In this document: piece after piece, positions 44,783-56,310 of the stretch
How the letters are laid out: every line of letters begins with the position of its first letter
Position numbering within the stretch: position 1 is the first letter of the stretch
Assembly (NCBI GenBank): GCA_004014935.1
Contig: CP025323.1
Span: 1,984,001-2,048,000 of the forward strand
Length of the DNA: 64,000 nucleotides
Origin: Saccharomycopsis malanga
Taxonomy: Eukaryota; Ascomycota; Saccharomycetes; Ascoideales; Saccharomycopsidaceae
Direction of reading: 5' to 3'
Position numbers and translations under genes: made by a program
Notes under the pieces: model-generated
Database searches by the model: none
Told to the model about the DNA's origin: nothing
The model's input: the letters and a program-made list of their open reading frames with translations, nothing else

Positions 44783-45291
44783 TACTCGGATTTTAACTGG
44801 AAAGAGACCCCACCGTAAAGCCGTCATACACAATTGCTTCTTTAATTTAATGTCTAATCTTCAAAGTATTAGCTTCCTTTCGTAATATTATTTTAGATTT
44901 AGTAATCTCATCCTAGACTTGGCAAACATGATAAACATAACCCATTTTTAGACAGCAAACCCATGTCTTATGAGCATGGCTATTCACTTTGTTCCAATCT
45001 ATTTTGCTCGCTTATCCCGCAATACATATTTCTTATAGAAATGAGTAAACATCTATTAGGGAAACAAAATGTCCTAAAGCAGGAAAGAAGCAAAAAATTG
45101 TGATTCAAACGATAATACAAGCTAGAAAACAATATATAGTATGGTAAAAAGACAATGTAAAAAAAACAGCATATAAAAAGAAGACAGCCCAGCTCCCACC
45201 AAAATAAACAAAAATAAAAATAAAAAAAAATCATGAAAATAAACTAATAAAAAAAATTAAGAAAAAAACAAGACAAAAACAAGACAAAAAC
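44783..45291. other. IRE1 3' flank
   Basis: AT-rich spacer ending in A-rich runs next to the IRE1 stop (45220-45290). The low-complexity Phe/Leu frame at 44980-45234 is not supported. Confidence 0.45.
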
Positions 45292-48200
45292 TCAACTGTA
45301 GAAACTTTCAAACTCAGTCTTCAAATTCTTCCCGATGAAATAATATAAGGAAATCAAAAGTTCTGGAAACAATCCGCTAAAATATTGGTAAAAGTTTTCT
45401 TCAGTTATATGGAATTCTTCGGGAATTTCATTGATATGATGATATTTATTTCTGATCACTCTTAACAAGTCTAAAAGTTTGGAACTATCATACTTTCTGA
45501 ACGTGTTGATATTCGCGAAAAATAAAGGATCAAACCGAAGTTTCCAATCTTTGTCAAACACTTTCACTGACAAAGTTTTTTCAAACTTTAAAATGGTTAT
45601 GGAATCCCTAGGAAGAATATTCAACTTGTCAGACACTTTGAGCAAGAATTCAATTTTTTTTTCATTGTTCCAAAAAAATGGGTGTTTCAAAACCATATCG
45701 GTTGTCAAACGTTTCTTTGGATTGAATTCCAACATTTTGGAAATCAAATCCTTGGCTTCCGAAGAAGCCATATGGTCCAAGGAAAACCGGTTTTGCAAAA
45801 TGTTAGATTCCCGATTGTACTTGTCACCATATGGATGTCTACCTTTAGATAATACATAATAGAACACTAAACCTAAACTGAACACGTCCACACCTTTACT
45901 TACCCTAGAATTATTACCCTCTGTGAGCAATTCCGGAGCACGCCACCCAGACGTTCCTGACGCCGTGGTGCCTCGGAAAGACGACTGGTCTGGTTCTAGT
46001 TTTTTGCAAAGCCCGAAATCCGAGATCAACACCCGGAGGTCCTTAGTTTTCGAGGGTGTCACAAGAATGTTTTGAGGTTTAATGTCACGATGCACAATGT
46101 TAAGCTTATGTAAATGATGTAATCCACTGGTCATTTGGTATAAGATGTCTTTATAGTTTTTGAAAAGAAGATCTTCCTTGACTATTTTATACTTGAAATC
46201 CTGTATCAATGATGACTCGTCAGGGACTTCTGACAAAGGTTTGGTATCGATTAGATCTTCGAGATTTGCTGAACAAAGCTCCAAAGCAATGTATAAGAAA
46301 CGATCGCTTTGCCGTGAGCAGAAATAACGGATTACATTAGGATGGTCGTCACTTTCTTGTAACAATGTCACTTCGTGTGAAGCAACATCATAAAAGTCAA
46401 TTAGCATTCTTTTCACTGCTACAGGCCGATTTTCAAAAGTTCCCTTGTATACTACTGTTCCATGCGATCCATAACCCAAGATATCATCAGAAATCACTAA
46501 CCGAGATTTGCCAAGATCATTTCTGTTATTTTGCTTCACTACAAGCTCAATGTCATTGATTTGTTCTTCCAAGTTGGAATTGAGCTGATTAGCAGAAATA
46601 CTATTAGCAGGTAATGTCTGTTTTGCACCTTTTTTTTTATTCTTGCCGCCTCTACTGCCTCTTTTCCGTTTCTTAGTCTTGGTGGTTTGTACTGACTCAT
46701 CATTTTCTTCTTTAAAGGTTGCTTCTTCAATGCCTGGAATACTACTGTCATCTTTACTTAGGATATCGTCATTGCCAAGAGTATCATCATCTTTACCAAC
46801 AGTAGTCTCATTATCTTCGAAATTAGCCTCGTCATTAATACGAACCTTTTTGATAATGGCAATATCATCTGGCCCTACGGTAGAATGGCCATGTTTACCA
46901 TCATCAAGGACCTCCAACTTGGCAGACTGGTCCTCATCGCTTAACAACTCGTCATCAGAATTGTCTTCGTCTGCATTACTATTGGTCACAGTATGACTGA
47001 TGCTACGACCAGAGTTACTCTTTATGTTTTGCAAATCCAAAACTGGTTGGCTCCTCACGGACTCATTAATAATTTTAGACTCAGAAGGCTTGGTTTTGCT
47101 AAAACTTTTGCTTTCGTTTCCATTAAAAGCTTTGGTTTCTGTATCGGCTAGAATACGCTCGGCAAACTCCACAGCATAATGGGTTCTTTTCATGAAGCCA
47201 AGTTTGTACATGATGGTAGTTAAAGGAGGAATAAATCCGGCTTTAGAGGCATAGTAAAGAATAAGAAGCATCACCACTGTGAACACCGAATTCTCCATCA
47301 ATCTCAAAATAAACTTGAAAACCGAATAACTACGAGTACGTTCTTCCATTGGAGGGTCTATAGATAATATTTTTCTATCAGGAAGGGAAGAAGCGTGTCT
47401 TTTGTGACGGTTAGGCACCAAAGAAGGAGATTTCCTATGGGTTGGTTTGTTTTTATTGGACAATATGGTTGTGGAAACGCTTTTTCCATGCAGAGGTCTT
47501 TTATGAACCCCTACCACTGAATTTACAAAGTCCTGGTTTGGATCTTTACTAGTATAAAAGTCTGCAATAGCAGACGATTTGACCAAAGAAGGATAATTTT
47601 CACTCGACATTGCAAACCATGAGTCGTTAGGAACCTGGCCTAAATACGTTCCATAATCTTGATTTTGCTCTTCCGACTGAGAGGGTTTGATTGGGTGAGA
47701 AATCAAAAGAAACTTGCTGAGATCTTCCTTTGATTGTTGGATGTTCAAGTCGGTGTAAACATCAAATACATTAATACAAGTGGAATTCAAACTGGCCACC
47801 CATTTAGGGATGTTCGAATTGATATCTATGGATAGTAGGGATTTCTGTTGGAAAGGAAACACCAAGGCACCATCGATTGATTTGGAATTGAGATTTTGTA
47901 GTTTCAAATCATTATTGAGATTGTTCTCGCCCAATTTTGTGTACGAAATGTTCCAAGCCCTGTTATCTGATTTCGAATTGATGAGCAATTCATAGTGCAC
48001 TTTTCCTATTGTGAGGTAATTGGAGCAATCATCCAAACAAACGTTTTTGGTAACGTTGTTGGAACAACATTTCGTAAGAGTTTCTACTAATTCGCCGGTT
48101 TTTACATTTACATACACCATACTAGTCTTACGAGTTCCCGTGAACACTTTGTCGTCATTGTCGACAGAGAAAGGAGACGCCAACACCAAATCCTTGACAG

Positions 48201-48630
48201 ATAACGGAACTCGAGACAATCCGGATTCTTTGGTGAAAAAGTATAAGGCCCCATCACCATACGGCTCAACAGCCCAAAATTCCTGGCTATTGGCCAGGCT
48301 GTTTTCCATTCCAGAACTACTGGCAGATATCACCGGCTCCGTATTAATTGACCAAACCACCTCACCAGTCTGTCTATTGAGCCCAGAAAGCGTTCCGTCA
48401 ACCTGGGTCACTATTATAAGATTGACAATTTGAAACTCATTGATATTGCGGTTGCTACTCATGAATATCTGCTTGTCCTCTCCAACATAAAAGTTCTTCT
48501 GGGCATCCGTGCCATATTCATTGTCAGAAGGCACCGATATCAGCTTGTATTCATTGTTCAATTGGGCGGTCAAAACATGCTTGAACAACATCCCCAACAT
48601 GAACAGAAACAGTAAGTTTTTGATAATCAT
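45292..48630 (-). CDS. IRE1: ER stress sensor kinase/endoribonuclease Ire1
   Basis: Ire1 senses unfolded proteins in the ER lumen and splices or cleaves mRNA through its cytosolic RNase. The 1112-aa protein (S. cerevisiae 1115) has a signal peptide (1-22) and a luminal beta-propeller-like domain starting LIIVTQVDGTLSGLNRQTGE. One membrane segment lies at about 445-465 (VFTVVMLLILYYASKAGF). An acidic linker with a basic patch (TKKRKRGSRGGKNKKKG) follows. The kinase (about 710-980) has GYGSHGTVVYKG, VAVKRM, HRDIKPQNIL and DFGLCKK. The KEN RNase domain (about 985-1112) has LLRVIRNKYHH with the expected catalytic Arg, Asn and His. All catalytic parts look intact. No HAC1-like target was seen in the window. 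Confidence 0.96.
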   Translation of the reverse strand: MIIKNLLFLFMLGMLFKHVLTAQLNNEYKLISVPSDNEYGTDAQKNFYVGEDKQIFMSSNRNINEFQIVNLIIVTQVDGTLSGLNRQTGEVVWSINTEPVISASSSGMENSLANSQEFWAVEPYGDGALYFFTKESGLSRVPLSVKDLVLASPFSVDNDDKVFTGTRKTSMVYVNVKTGELVETLTKCCSNNVTKNVCLDDCSNYLTIGKVHYELLINSKSDNRAWNISYTKLGENNLNNDLKLQNLNSKSIDGALVFPFQQKSLLSIDINSNIPKWVASLNSTCINVFDVYTDLNIQQSKEDLSKFLLISHPIKPSQSEEQNQDYGTYLGQVPNDSWFAMSSENYPSLVKSSAIADFYTSKDPNQDFVNSVVGVHKRPLHGKSVSTTILSNKNKPTHRKSPSLVPNRHKRHASSLPDRKILSIDPPMEERTRSYSVFKFILRLMENSVFTVVMLLILYYASKAGFIPPLTTIMYKLGFMKRTHYAVEFAERILADTETKAFNGNESKSFSKTKPSESKIINESVRSQPVLDLQNIKSNSGRSISHTVTNSNADEDNSDDELLSDEDQSAKLEVLDDGKHGHSTVGPDDIAIIKKVRINDEANFEDNETTVGKDDDTLGNDDILSKDDSSIPGIEEATFKEENDESVQTTKTKKRKRGSRGGKNKKKGAKQTLPANSISANQLNSNLEEQINDIELVVKQNNRNDLGKSRLVISDDILGYGSHGTVVYKGTFENRPVAVKRMLIDFYDVASHEVTLLQESDDHPNVIRYFCSRQSDRFLYIALELCSANLEDLIDTKPLSEVPDESSLIQDFKYKIVKEDLLFKNYKDILYQMTSGLHHLHKLNIVHRDIKPQNILVTPSKTKDLRVLISDFGLCKKLEPDQSSFRGTTASGTSGWRAPELLTEGNNSRVSKGVDVFSLGLVFYYVLSKGRHPYGDKYNRESNILQNRFSLDHMASSEAKDLISKMLEFNPKKRLTTDMVLKHPFFWNNEKKIEFLLKVSDKLNILPRDSITILKFEKTLSVKVFDKDWKLRFDPLFFANINTFRKYDSSKLLDLLRVIRNKYHHINEIPEEFHITEENFYQYFSGLFPELLISLYYFIGKNLKTEFESFYS

Positions 48631-49875
48631 GGCGTCTTTCTATTCATCTCTTGTTTTGTTCATATATCAATCTAATAACCTCTACACAACTCTACCCTTG
48701 TTCACTATACTTTTTGCTTATATAACAAACTATCAATATATCCGCCACCGGTTATGAATCAACGTCAGGTTAGACGATATCCAATAGGGGGTCGACGCTT
48801 TATGGCATCAACAGCCAGAAAAAGAAGTATGGAGAAGCCGAAAGAAGCAGAAAACTTTTCACAGGGTGTCCAGGGCTTCAAATGGGTGATGAAGTGATTA
48901 TAAGGGATTACCATTATGATAAGCGGGATAGTAAGATAGTAAGCAATATTACTATAGAGAAAACTGGGGTATTCTATTTAGGATAAGCTGGAATGTATTT
49001 AGACAATGTAAAGTTCTTGTTTAGGAAGCGTGGTGATTTGCAGAATAAAAAGTTGTAGAAAGCATTATTAATAATCCATAGAACAAATGATTTTAATTCA
49101 GAATATATGATATTACAATGATTTGTAGAATTATAGATCAGAAAGTAAATTAGTAAACAAATGATTATTGAAATTGTTGATAAATTTCGAAGAAAGACGC
49201 TGTTAATTTCTTAGGTCATTCAATTACACAATAAAAAGGTATATAAACAGTCTGGCGAACAGTTAGGCATGGCCTATCAAAATACAACAAGTGTGTTCTA
49301 TTCAACATTCAGAAACCCATTCCATGCTTTAAAATTGTCTGCTCTTTACAAATTAGTCCAAGTTTAGTTGATTATTTTTACAATAAAGACTTTGTTTTCT
49401 AAAAATTATTAAAATAATTTTTAAAATACTCATAATGGTAGTTGAATACTATTATCTAAACACAGCAAACTTTGTATATACAGCAGTTCAAACAAACAAC
49501 AAACGACCAACCTCTCCATCCTAAAAACCCCGCATAATGGTTGCCAATCAGACAAACTATCAACATTTGCACATATTTTGCGCTTTACTCTTAGGATACA
49601 TAAATTATAAAACAAAAACATTTCATATAGAAAGCAACTCAAACCAGAGCAAGACAAACCTACTTTTTGAGTGAATTCGTGATCCTTATTAGAAATTTCC
49701 AAAAAAATAATCATTCAGTGTAAACGCTGCTAAATTCCACACATTGCTTTAGTAAATACTCTTGAAAGATGTGCTTGGTAAATCAAATATGGTTCTCATG
49801 CAAATTATAAAATAGCAAAAGTTGTTGACAATAGAGAACCAAGAAATATTAACAAACTTAATAACGGCCGAGACA
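48631..49875. other. IRE1 upstream region
   Basis: About 1.2 kb holding the IRE1 promoter and the 3' flank of the Zn2Cys6 gene. A 94-codon minus-strand frame (49430-49714) has no recognised domain and is not called. Confidence 0.45.
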
Positions 49876-52656
49876 CTAATTCTGAGAGAAATCATAATTT
49901 GATTGGACTGCATTTACAAGCCAAGAGCTATCAATGTCGTCAAAGGAAAGGCTAGGAGCTCCGTAAAGCGCCTGACTGAGAAGTGAGGAGCTGTCCATTG
50001 GGATGTCGAGCAATTCTGCCAAAGAGCCATAATTAAGATCATTAGGAGCAGAGACATCATTGTTGTTGAATATCGGAGGCAAACCTTGATTTGCACGAAT
50101 GTTTGAGTTATCCAAAGCAATTTGGTCCAAGTTGGATTGAAACTGGGAATTTGCAGGCGACGCAAACAGAGGGTCCAGCGAACATTCCATAGTTGGATTA
50201 AACATGTTATTTAAGGGTAGCAGAGCAGGAGAACTGCTTTTTGTAAATCTTTTGAGCGGCAGGGAACGGATCAGAGGACCAACGGAGCTATCAGACATGT
50301 TCTTATCTAGTAATATGGTAGTATTTTCAGTGGGTGGTTTGGCTAAATGTTCAATTGAAGGCAATACCGTGGTTTGAGGCGGCTGCAGAAAACGATTATC
50401 AGGTTTGGGCATTTTTTCTTTCAACTTCTGGGTCAAAGATTCCTTATATGTCTTACAATATTCTTTATGGACTTGATAAAAGTTGTCAATACAAGCTTTT
50501 TTATCTTTTTGCGTTTCGTAGCTTGTTCCTTGATGTTCTTTATAGATATCTAAACTGATGAATACAGCTTCACAGATCAAAAAGCGGAGAGATTCGTAAA
50601 TGTCTCCCTCGACAGCAAAGGTGGAGAAGTACTGTCTTTCACAAGTTATCATCAGCAAAATGCTGTCTAGAGCCTCTGGATGGCTCGGATAAGCAACAAC
50701 TCCGGTGAAAACCGTGAAATAGGCAGATATTACAAAGACAGCTAGACCATTTCTCATCAAATAAAACACCTCGTTGAACTCACTAGATAGAAGCAACAAA
50801 CCCTTGGCTGCTTTGAAACATTTCCAAGTTGCTGCCTCGTGTTCTAAACGGAGAGGTCGCAAGTGAGCGTCCGAGGATTTCCATAAAGTTAGATAAGCTA
50901 TTCTATGGACAATCATGATATGGTAATAATAGTAACTAAAAAGCGAAACTCCGAAAAATCTTCTTGAATCCAATCTGTCGTTTTCCCAGATATGATAGCC
51001 TGCCACGAAGGCGTCGTAAGTCTCTTTGGTATTATGTTTCAAAAAGCCTGGAACCCGTTCTCTCCAGGCTTCAATCTCGTCATTGAGAATAGCAATTTTC
51101 TTAAGGATTTTGCCAGCATTATCAATAGAAAACTGCGATTGTGATACTTCAGAAGTAGCAGATAACAATAGACTGTAACATTTGGATCCTATCATACAAA
51201 TACCTAGTTTTAAATAAATGGCCAAGTACCAGAATCCTGATGGTTCGCTCATCCCAAAAACATTGAGCTGCTCTATGAACCGTTTCTCGTCAGACGGGTT
51301 CTGATCTTTGAAATACTGAGGAAAATTGATATACATTTGGTTTTTGAAGTCTGCAGGCATCATAACATCACAATCTTCATCATGTATCACGGGAGGCTTC
51401 CCGGAAGTTATGGTGACTTCTTTATCGACAATCATACAAGCCACCCACACATTTCGTTTGCGCAAAGCTTCACGGGGACTCAATCTACGGTATGATCCAG
51501 TGCGATGCAATGCCAAATCCTGTGCCAATCTGACTGTTGTGGCTATCACCATACTGTTTTTGGCAGAAAAACAGCAACCCAAGTAAAAAGATAAGAGAAG
51601 CATTGCTCGAATAGTGTTAAAATTCTCCCCTATGAGAGCCAACCGATGGTAATAATGTAAGGTCACCTGCAAATAGTCTTTTTCAAGTTTGGGTAAAATC
51701 TCAACAGTCAATCCAAACTGGTTTGCTTGCTCTTGACTTGAAACGTCCAATTTTTGTATGTAGAACAACGCTAATGAGATAACTATACCTATAAGAAGAT
51801 AATCGGTATTGGACACTTTGTTGTAGTTTCTCACTCGGCGAGCCTCTATAAACCTCATGATACTGGGCTCTACATCTTCTCTCGAACAGACAAGCTTGAA
51901 AAACGCTATTTTTTCAAAGATGTCCATACAAAAATACAACACCTTGTCCTCAGGAAAAGGTCTGAGCTGAATCTGATCTTTTGCTTGCACCATGTTCTGG
52001 AAACTTTTATGGAATAATGAATGGCCTCTTTGTAAAGCAGCCTTCATACTATACACGCGTAAAGGGCCACTGACACCTAACTTGCTACTTACCCATTTAA
52101 ACCCAGCAGAACTGAACACCGAGCAAAATACATGGTCTTCTATATAATCGTCATCCATCATATGGCTCTTGATGCGTAAATTTGTAGAATCAAGCTTAGC
52201 CTTTACAATGCCTTTTTGAACATCCTTCTTGATATACGAATCACTCACATCAGACTCACTTTCGTCAGTATTGCTGGACTCGCTGTAACTAGAACCAGTG
52301 CCCAAACTAGACAAACTCTTGTTTTTATGACTCTTCCCAAACCGTTTCTCATACTGAGGCATTTCAAAGCCTTGTGGACGAATGCTTCCTACCAAATCCT
52401 CAATGATCTTCTGAAGCCTATTCAACTTCAGATCCATTTCTTTCAACGTCCGAGTGTTGGAATTAGGTTTCCTTGTAGGCTTCTTCCGCTCGTCAGTCAC
52501 ATAATAACAGACAACTCTCCCAACATTGCAGTTGCCACATGGATTGCCTCCATCACATTTGATCTTCTTCTTCCGGCAATAATCACACGCCTTTGCCACC
52601 CTTCTTCTCTTGGCCTCCAGCTCCTGATTAGCTTTATTATCCTCAGGCCCCAGCAT
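49876..52656 (-). CDS. Zn(II)2Cys6 fungal transcription factor
   Basis: A 926-aa Gal4-type regulator from the ATG at 52656; upstream the frame opens only at TTG. The binuclear zinc cluster (about 22-50) is C-x2-C-x6-C-x5-C-x2-C-x6-C, beginning CDYCRKKKIKCDGGNPCGNC. A linker with a short coiled coil follows (LKEMDLKLNRLQKIIEDLVG), probably for dimerisation. The fungal-specific regulatory domain is visible around the middle (ATTVRLAQDLALHRTGSYRR, then SPREALRKRNVWVACMIVDK). The acidic, Asn-rich C-terminus could be the activation domain. I cannot name the regulon or a specific orthologue. Confidence 0.88.
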   Translation of the reverse strand: MLGPEDNKANQELEAKRRRVAKACDYCRKKKIKCDGGNPCGNCNVGRVVCYYVTDERKKPTRKPNSNTRTLKEMDLKLNRLQKIIEDLVGSIRPQGFEMPQYEKRFGKSHKNKSLSSLGTGSSYSESSNTDESESDVSDSYIKKDVQKGIVKAKLDSTNLRIKSHMMDDDYIEDHVFCSVFSSAGFKWVSSKLGVSGPLRVYSMKAALQRGHSLFHKSFQNMVQAKDQIQLRPFPEDKVLYFCMDIFEKIAFFKLVCSREDVEPSIMRFIEARRVRNYNKVSNTDYLLIGIVISLALFYIQKLDVSSQEQANQFGLTVEILPKLEKDYLQVTLHYYHRLALIGENFNTIRAMLLLSFYLGCCFSAKNSMVIATTVRLAQDLALHRTGSYRRLSPREALRKRNVWVACMIVDKEVTITSGKPPVIHDEDCDVMMPADFKNQMYINFPQYFKDQNPSDEKRFIEQLNVFGMSEPSGFWYLAIYLKLGICMIGSKCYSLLLSATSEVSQSQFSIDNAGKILKKIAILNDEIEAWRERVPGFLKHNTKETYDAFVAGYHIWENDRLDSRRFFGVSLFSYYYYHIMIVHRIAYLTLWKSSDAHLRPLRLEHEAATWKCFKAAKGLLLLSSEFNEVFYLMRNGLAVFVISAYFTVFTGVVAYPSHPEALDSILLMITCERQYFSTFAVEGDIYESLRFLICEAVFISLDIYKEHQGTSYETQKDKKACIDNFYQVHKEYCKTYKESLTQKLKEKMPKPDNRFLQPPQTTVLPSIEHLAKPPTENTTILLDKNMSDSSVGPLIRSLPLKRFTKSSSPALLPLNNMFNPTMECSLDPLFASPANSQFQSNLDQIALDNSNIRANQGLPPIFNNNDVSAPNDLNYGSLAELLDIPMDSSSLLSQALYGAPSLSFDDIDSSWLVNAVQSNYDFSQN

Positions 52657-53846
52657 CTTATCCAATAAGCTGCTTGGCGTCAATTATATATCACTATAAT
52701 GATGTGTGAACAGTATGAAAAATATTTCGGAAACGAAAAGCGGACCTTCCGAGAACATTGCCTCCCTGATGAGATACGCTTATAAAAAAAATAAGGCATT
52801 GAATCAGAAAACCACTGTTATCCTTTTTATCCTGAAAAGATGTTAGAATGTGCTTATTTTGTTCAGTTACTCACTAGTGTAAAATGTTGTAAGAACCTGC
52901 TTGTCTGATTGTTTAAATCAATTTTCAATATCGCAAGACGTATGTTTTTACGCTGATTTAGCAAATGATTTACTGTTTATTTTGTATTAATTAAATCTTA
53001 GTTAATGAACACTCAAAAGTAGTGCTTACAACAGGATCATTGTACGTAGTGTGATGCTCAAGTCAAGATGGTAGGTTTATAGGTAAAAAAATACTGATCA
53101 ACGGATAATCCAATTAATACGTTAAGAGGAAATGAGCCCAAATGATCACTTTTACAGACAACAACTAAATAAAATAATGTAAATGAACTCAGAATGTTAA
53201 TATGTAGGCATAATTGATTGCATGTGATATATGAATTATCATTATACATAATAAAAGCATAAGATTCGAAACAACACGAATATTAACCTCTATAATGTAA
53301 TACTTCAGTGTGATAATAAAAATCTGTAACAAAGTTTACTTTCCAAACCTAAGAAAGTGAACAAGCTTGGAAACAAATGGAAAGTATCTAGTTTTGTAGC
53401 ACCAAGTACTACTTTAAGTCATAACTCTTTGGTTTTACTATACAAACATAATGAGCGTAATACAACGAACACATATTATATTCTTTAGGTAATATTCCTA
53501 ATTTTCGCAATTGACAAAGTCTTTCATTTACAATATGTATGGCTTACAATGGATTGGTTTCTCATTATTTAGAAAGGATTTTTTTGACAGATAACGAAAT
53601 GGATAAAAACAAATTCGATAAACAAGTTTCGAGCCAAATTATAGTTTTAACAAACGACCCAACTAATTCTATAAATTTTTCGTATATCAGAAGAAGCAAT
53701 ATTGTTTTATTTTATTTGCCTTTTCAAAGGCGGTAAGTATTGACTGGCATCAAGTTTGATAAATTTCTATTCTAGTTTATGCTACTATTCAAGCTAAAAG
53801 TCATGTGCGTATCATGCGGGAAACTACTAAATTCAACGTTTTAAGC
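52657..53846. other. Gene-free DNA between Zn2Cys6 gene and SAM35, left part
   Basis: AT-rich. The Zn2Cys6 promoter should lie at its left end. A 65-codon frame (53539-53736, plus) has no recognised domain. Confidence 0.45.
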
Positions 53847-54105
53847 GAACATCCATACATCCATCCGGACACCCACTTAAAGTGCATGAGGTATTCACTT
53901 GCACATGATTGTCATATGATGTGTATTCACCTGACTTTCAAGAATTTTTGACAAATTTAAAATGACATCCGTACACACACCCGTACCTCTAGTTAATTCG
54001 TAATTGGTATTTATTTGCACTTGAATGTCATGTGAGACTTTATCACCTGACTTTTCAGAATTTTGGTTAGAGGTAAGTTCACATCCGTACCAACACCCGT
54101 ACCCT
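53847..54105. repeat. 116-bp tandem repeat with Rap1-like words
   Basis: Three phased copies of a C-rich word, near 53848, 53964 and 54080. They read AACATCCATACATCCATCCG, GACATCCGTACACACACCCG and CACATCCGTACCAACACCCG. Between them two units share TTGCAC(A/T)TGA(A/T)TGTCAT and ATCACCTGACTTTTCAGAAT-like sequence. ACACCCGTACC is close to the Rap1 consensus ACACCCRYACAY, from memory. Confidence 0.75.
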
Positions 54106-54971
54106 AGTTTGCCACTCTCCTAAGAAATGTTGTCAGAGGTTGGAATGGTTGATTCAAGTATATGTTTCTATAAAATATTCTGAAGAGAGCGTTTGTATAA
54201 GGCGTATTACTATGTCTACTTGTAATATAAGATACAGGCTGTAAGATCTTTGTTTGTATTGAACGAAAGGAGCAAATATAACTAGAATAATCATGATATA
54301 ATGAAGCCAATTGTTTCTAAAAACCAAACCGTATGACTAGAAGCATAAAAAAGTTTATAACCCATGATACGTAAACCCTTATATATAGTTACATTGCGAT
54401 TTGTTTGATAAATAAATAAAATAATTCTTTCCAAATTTACAACATTTTGCTCATTTGACTGTTCAGTTAGCCTGCAGTCAAGAAGCCTATTCCTGTCTAC
54501 TGTGCTGTTCAGAAAAAAAAATAAAACAAATATTTACGTTATTTTCATACTACTATAATAAAACCACTACTTGAATGCTTCCTAGCAAGCTACGCTTCTC
54601 TCTTTTCCAAAACCCGTAGTAAAAAGCATACGTTTTTAACGAATTTGTTATGTTATCTACAAAAATGAAAAGTTAACAAGCCGATTTTTAACAGTTCTTA
54701 TTTGATCACGTATGCCCTCGCTTGAAGAACAATAACAAGAACTAACCAACAAGACACGCTTATGAATGCCAAATTGACAGTTTGCAAATTCCAACAGTAT
54801 CATATTATATAATAAGCTGCCAATTGACAAATAGACCCAGCTGGGGCCAATTTGGCCTGTATAATGTATGATGAAGCAATATTCACATGGGGGTGGGGAC
54901 GCCTCCGTGCGAAACTTTTCAGTACGAAAACGGAAATTATGAGTGGATGAACTATTTGATGAGCTTTATCG
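54106..54971. other. Gene-free DNA upstream of SAM35
   Basis: No conserved gene. The short minus-strand frame at 54104-54310 has no recognised domain. The SAM35 promoter is expected near the right end. Confidence 0.45.
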
Positions 54972-56057
54972 ATGATAGAAAACGGAGATATGCCCACAAT
55001 GCTCCCTAGAACTGTTCCGGATCTGATTCTGTATGTTTTCCAGCAATTTCCGTTGAAGTCGTTTCCTCTGGTGGAGAAATCCACGTCGGAATCTGATGCA
55101 TTCATGCTTAAACGTAAAGTGTACCTTGACCCTGCTGCTGCTAAAACGTCTCAAGACAATAGTTATTTTACCTTGGCTGTGTATGGGTTGTTTGAATATT
55201 CATTTGGCAAGAAGAAAATTACATTAGCTACTGATCCCACCTGTTTGTTCGCTCTTCTCTCATTGATATATAAAAATGATTTGCTTTTGCCTAGACAGAA
55301 CAATTCTGTTTCATTTGACACGCCCCAGAATTCGGTCATAGCTGTTTCTTATCATGCCTCAAAGGACGGAGAACTTCCAATATTGTTTGAGAACCCACAG
55401 AGAATTGTGCGGTCGAATTATGCTATCAATGAGCTCAATTTGTCTAGAATTGAAAATAGTAAGGATTATGTACTAGTAGAGCTACTTGACAGAGTTTTCT
55501 ATGACGCTTGGCTATTCACCGTTATCACCGAGCTTTCTAAACAGCAGATAGCCCAACTTTACAGTGTTGTGGATGTCGAAAATCCTATTTTGAATATTGA
55601 TACTTTTTATGAAAATGAAAAGAGCACTTGTACTAAATTTTCGCTTATTGCCGACTTACCTTTTAAAGCATTGCTTGTTCGTCTCTTACAAAGGAACCAG
55701 TTTTCATTGAGAAACCCAAGCATCTCATCTAATTTTCACAAGTGGCTACCAAACTGTTTGTCATTTGGAAACTTGACATCTTTCTTCAATAGCTCTGCAC
55801 AGGACCAGAGATTGGCCCAGGAGATTGAAGAAATTTTTGATAGTTTGGCGGAAACATTACAGATATTACGTAAATTGTTGGCCTCAAGAGCCAGTGCTCA
55901 ATCTGACACCGTTAGTCTTCTAGACGTAAAATTGGCTAGTTATTTAATTTGTATAAAAACATTTTTGAAAGGCTCTAGAATTTTCAAAATGATTCAGGAC
56001 CAGTATCCAGATTTGTTTGATATGTGTGATAAAATTTTAGAAAAGTTTGCAAGTTAG
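54972..56057 (+). CDS. SAM35: Sam35-like subunit of the mitochondrial SAM complex
   Basis: Sam35 recognises the beta-signal of outer-membrane barrel proteins in the sorting and assembly machinery. The 361-aa protein (S. cerevisiae 329) has a metaxin/GST-like layout. The N-terminus has LILYVFQQFPLKSFPLVE, then YFTLAVYGLFEYSFGKKKITLATDPTCLFALLSL, of which the ATDP-x-CL word is typical of the family. The central VRSNYAINELNLSRIENSKD and AWLFTVITELSKQQIAQLYS fit the thioredoxin-to-helical transition. The assignment rests on these motifs plus neighbourhood: LRP1, IRE1 and IPI1 are also near SAM35 in S. cerevisiae. Sequence conservation is modest. A second Met at residue 7 could be the start. Confidence 0.7.
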   Translation: MIENGDMPTMLPRTVPDLILYVFQQFPLKSFPLVEKSTSESDAFMLKRKVYLDPAAAKTSQDNSYFTLAVYGLFEYSFGKKKITLATDPTCLFALLSLIYKNDLLLPRQNNSVSFDTPQNSVIAVSYHASKDGELPILFENPQRIVRSNYAINELNLSRIENSKDYVLVELLDRVFYDAWLFTVITELSKQQIAQLYSVVDVENPILNIDTFYENEKSTCTKFSLIADLPFKALLVRLLQRNQFSLRNPSISSNFHKWLPNCLSFGNLTSFFNSSAQDQRLAQEIEEIFDSLAETLQILRKLLASRASAQSDTVSLLDVKLASYLICIKTFLKGSRIFKMIQDQYPDLFDMCDKILEKFAS

Positions 56058-56310
56058 AGGGTATTTTATTGATCGCTCATTATTCATTCTGTTGTACGAA
56101 ATATTTTATTGGTGCTTTATTTACTTGAATAATCATGTAATTATTTTTTGAGTAACACAAATTGGCTCAATGTATACAGCAAGTTGATATATGCTAGTTT
56201 GACAATATACAATGATAATTATCAATTATAAGTTCCTCTGAGAACCTACAATAAAGTCTACTTCTTTTAACTCCTGAAACACGCGTTTTTTTGGAGTAAA
56301 ACCTCACTAA
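56058..56310. other. SAM35 3' flank
   Basis: AT-rich spacer up to the first copy of the inverted repeat pair; no gene. Confidence 0.4.

Noticed and set aside
49430-49714. 94-codon minus-strand frame
   Set aside because: No domain, no conserved context, and composition typical of chance frames.
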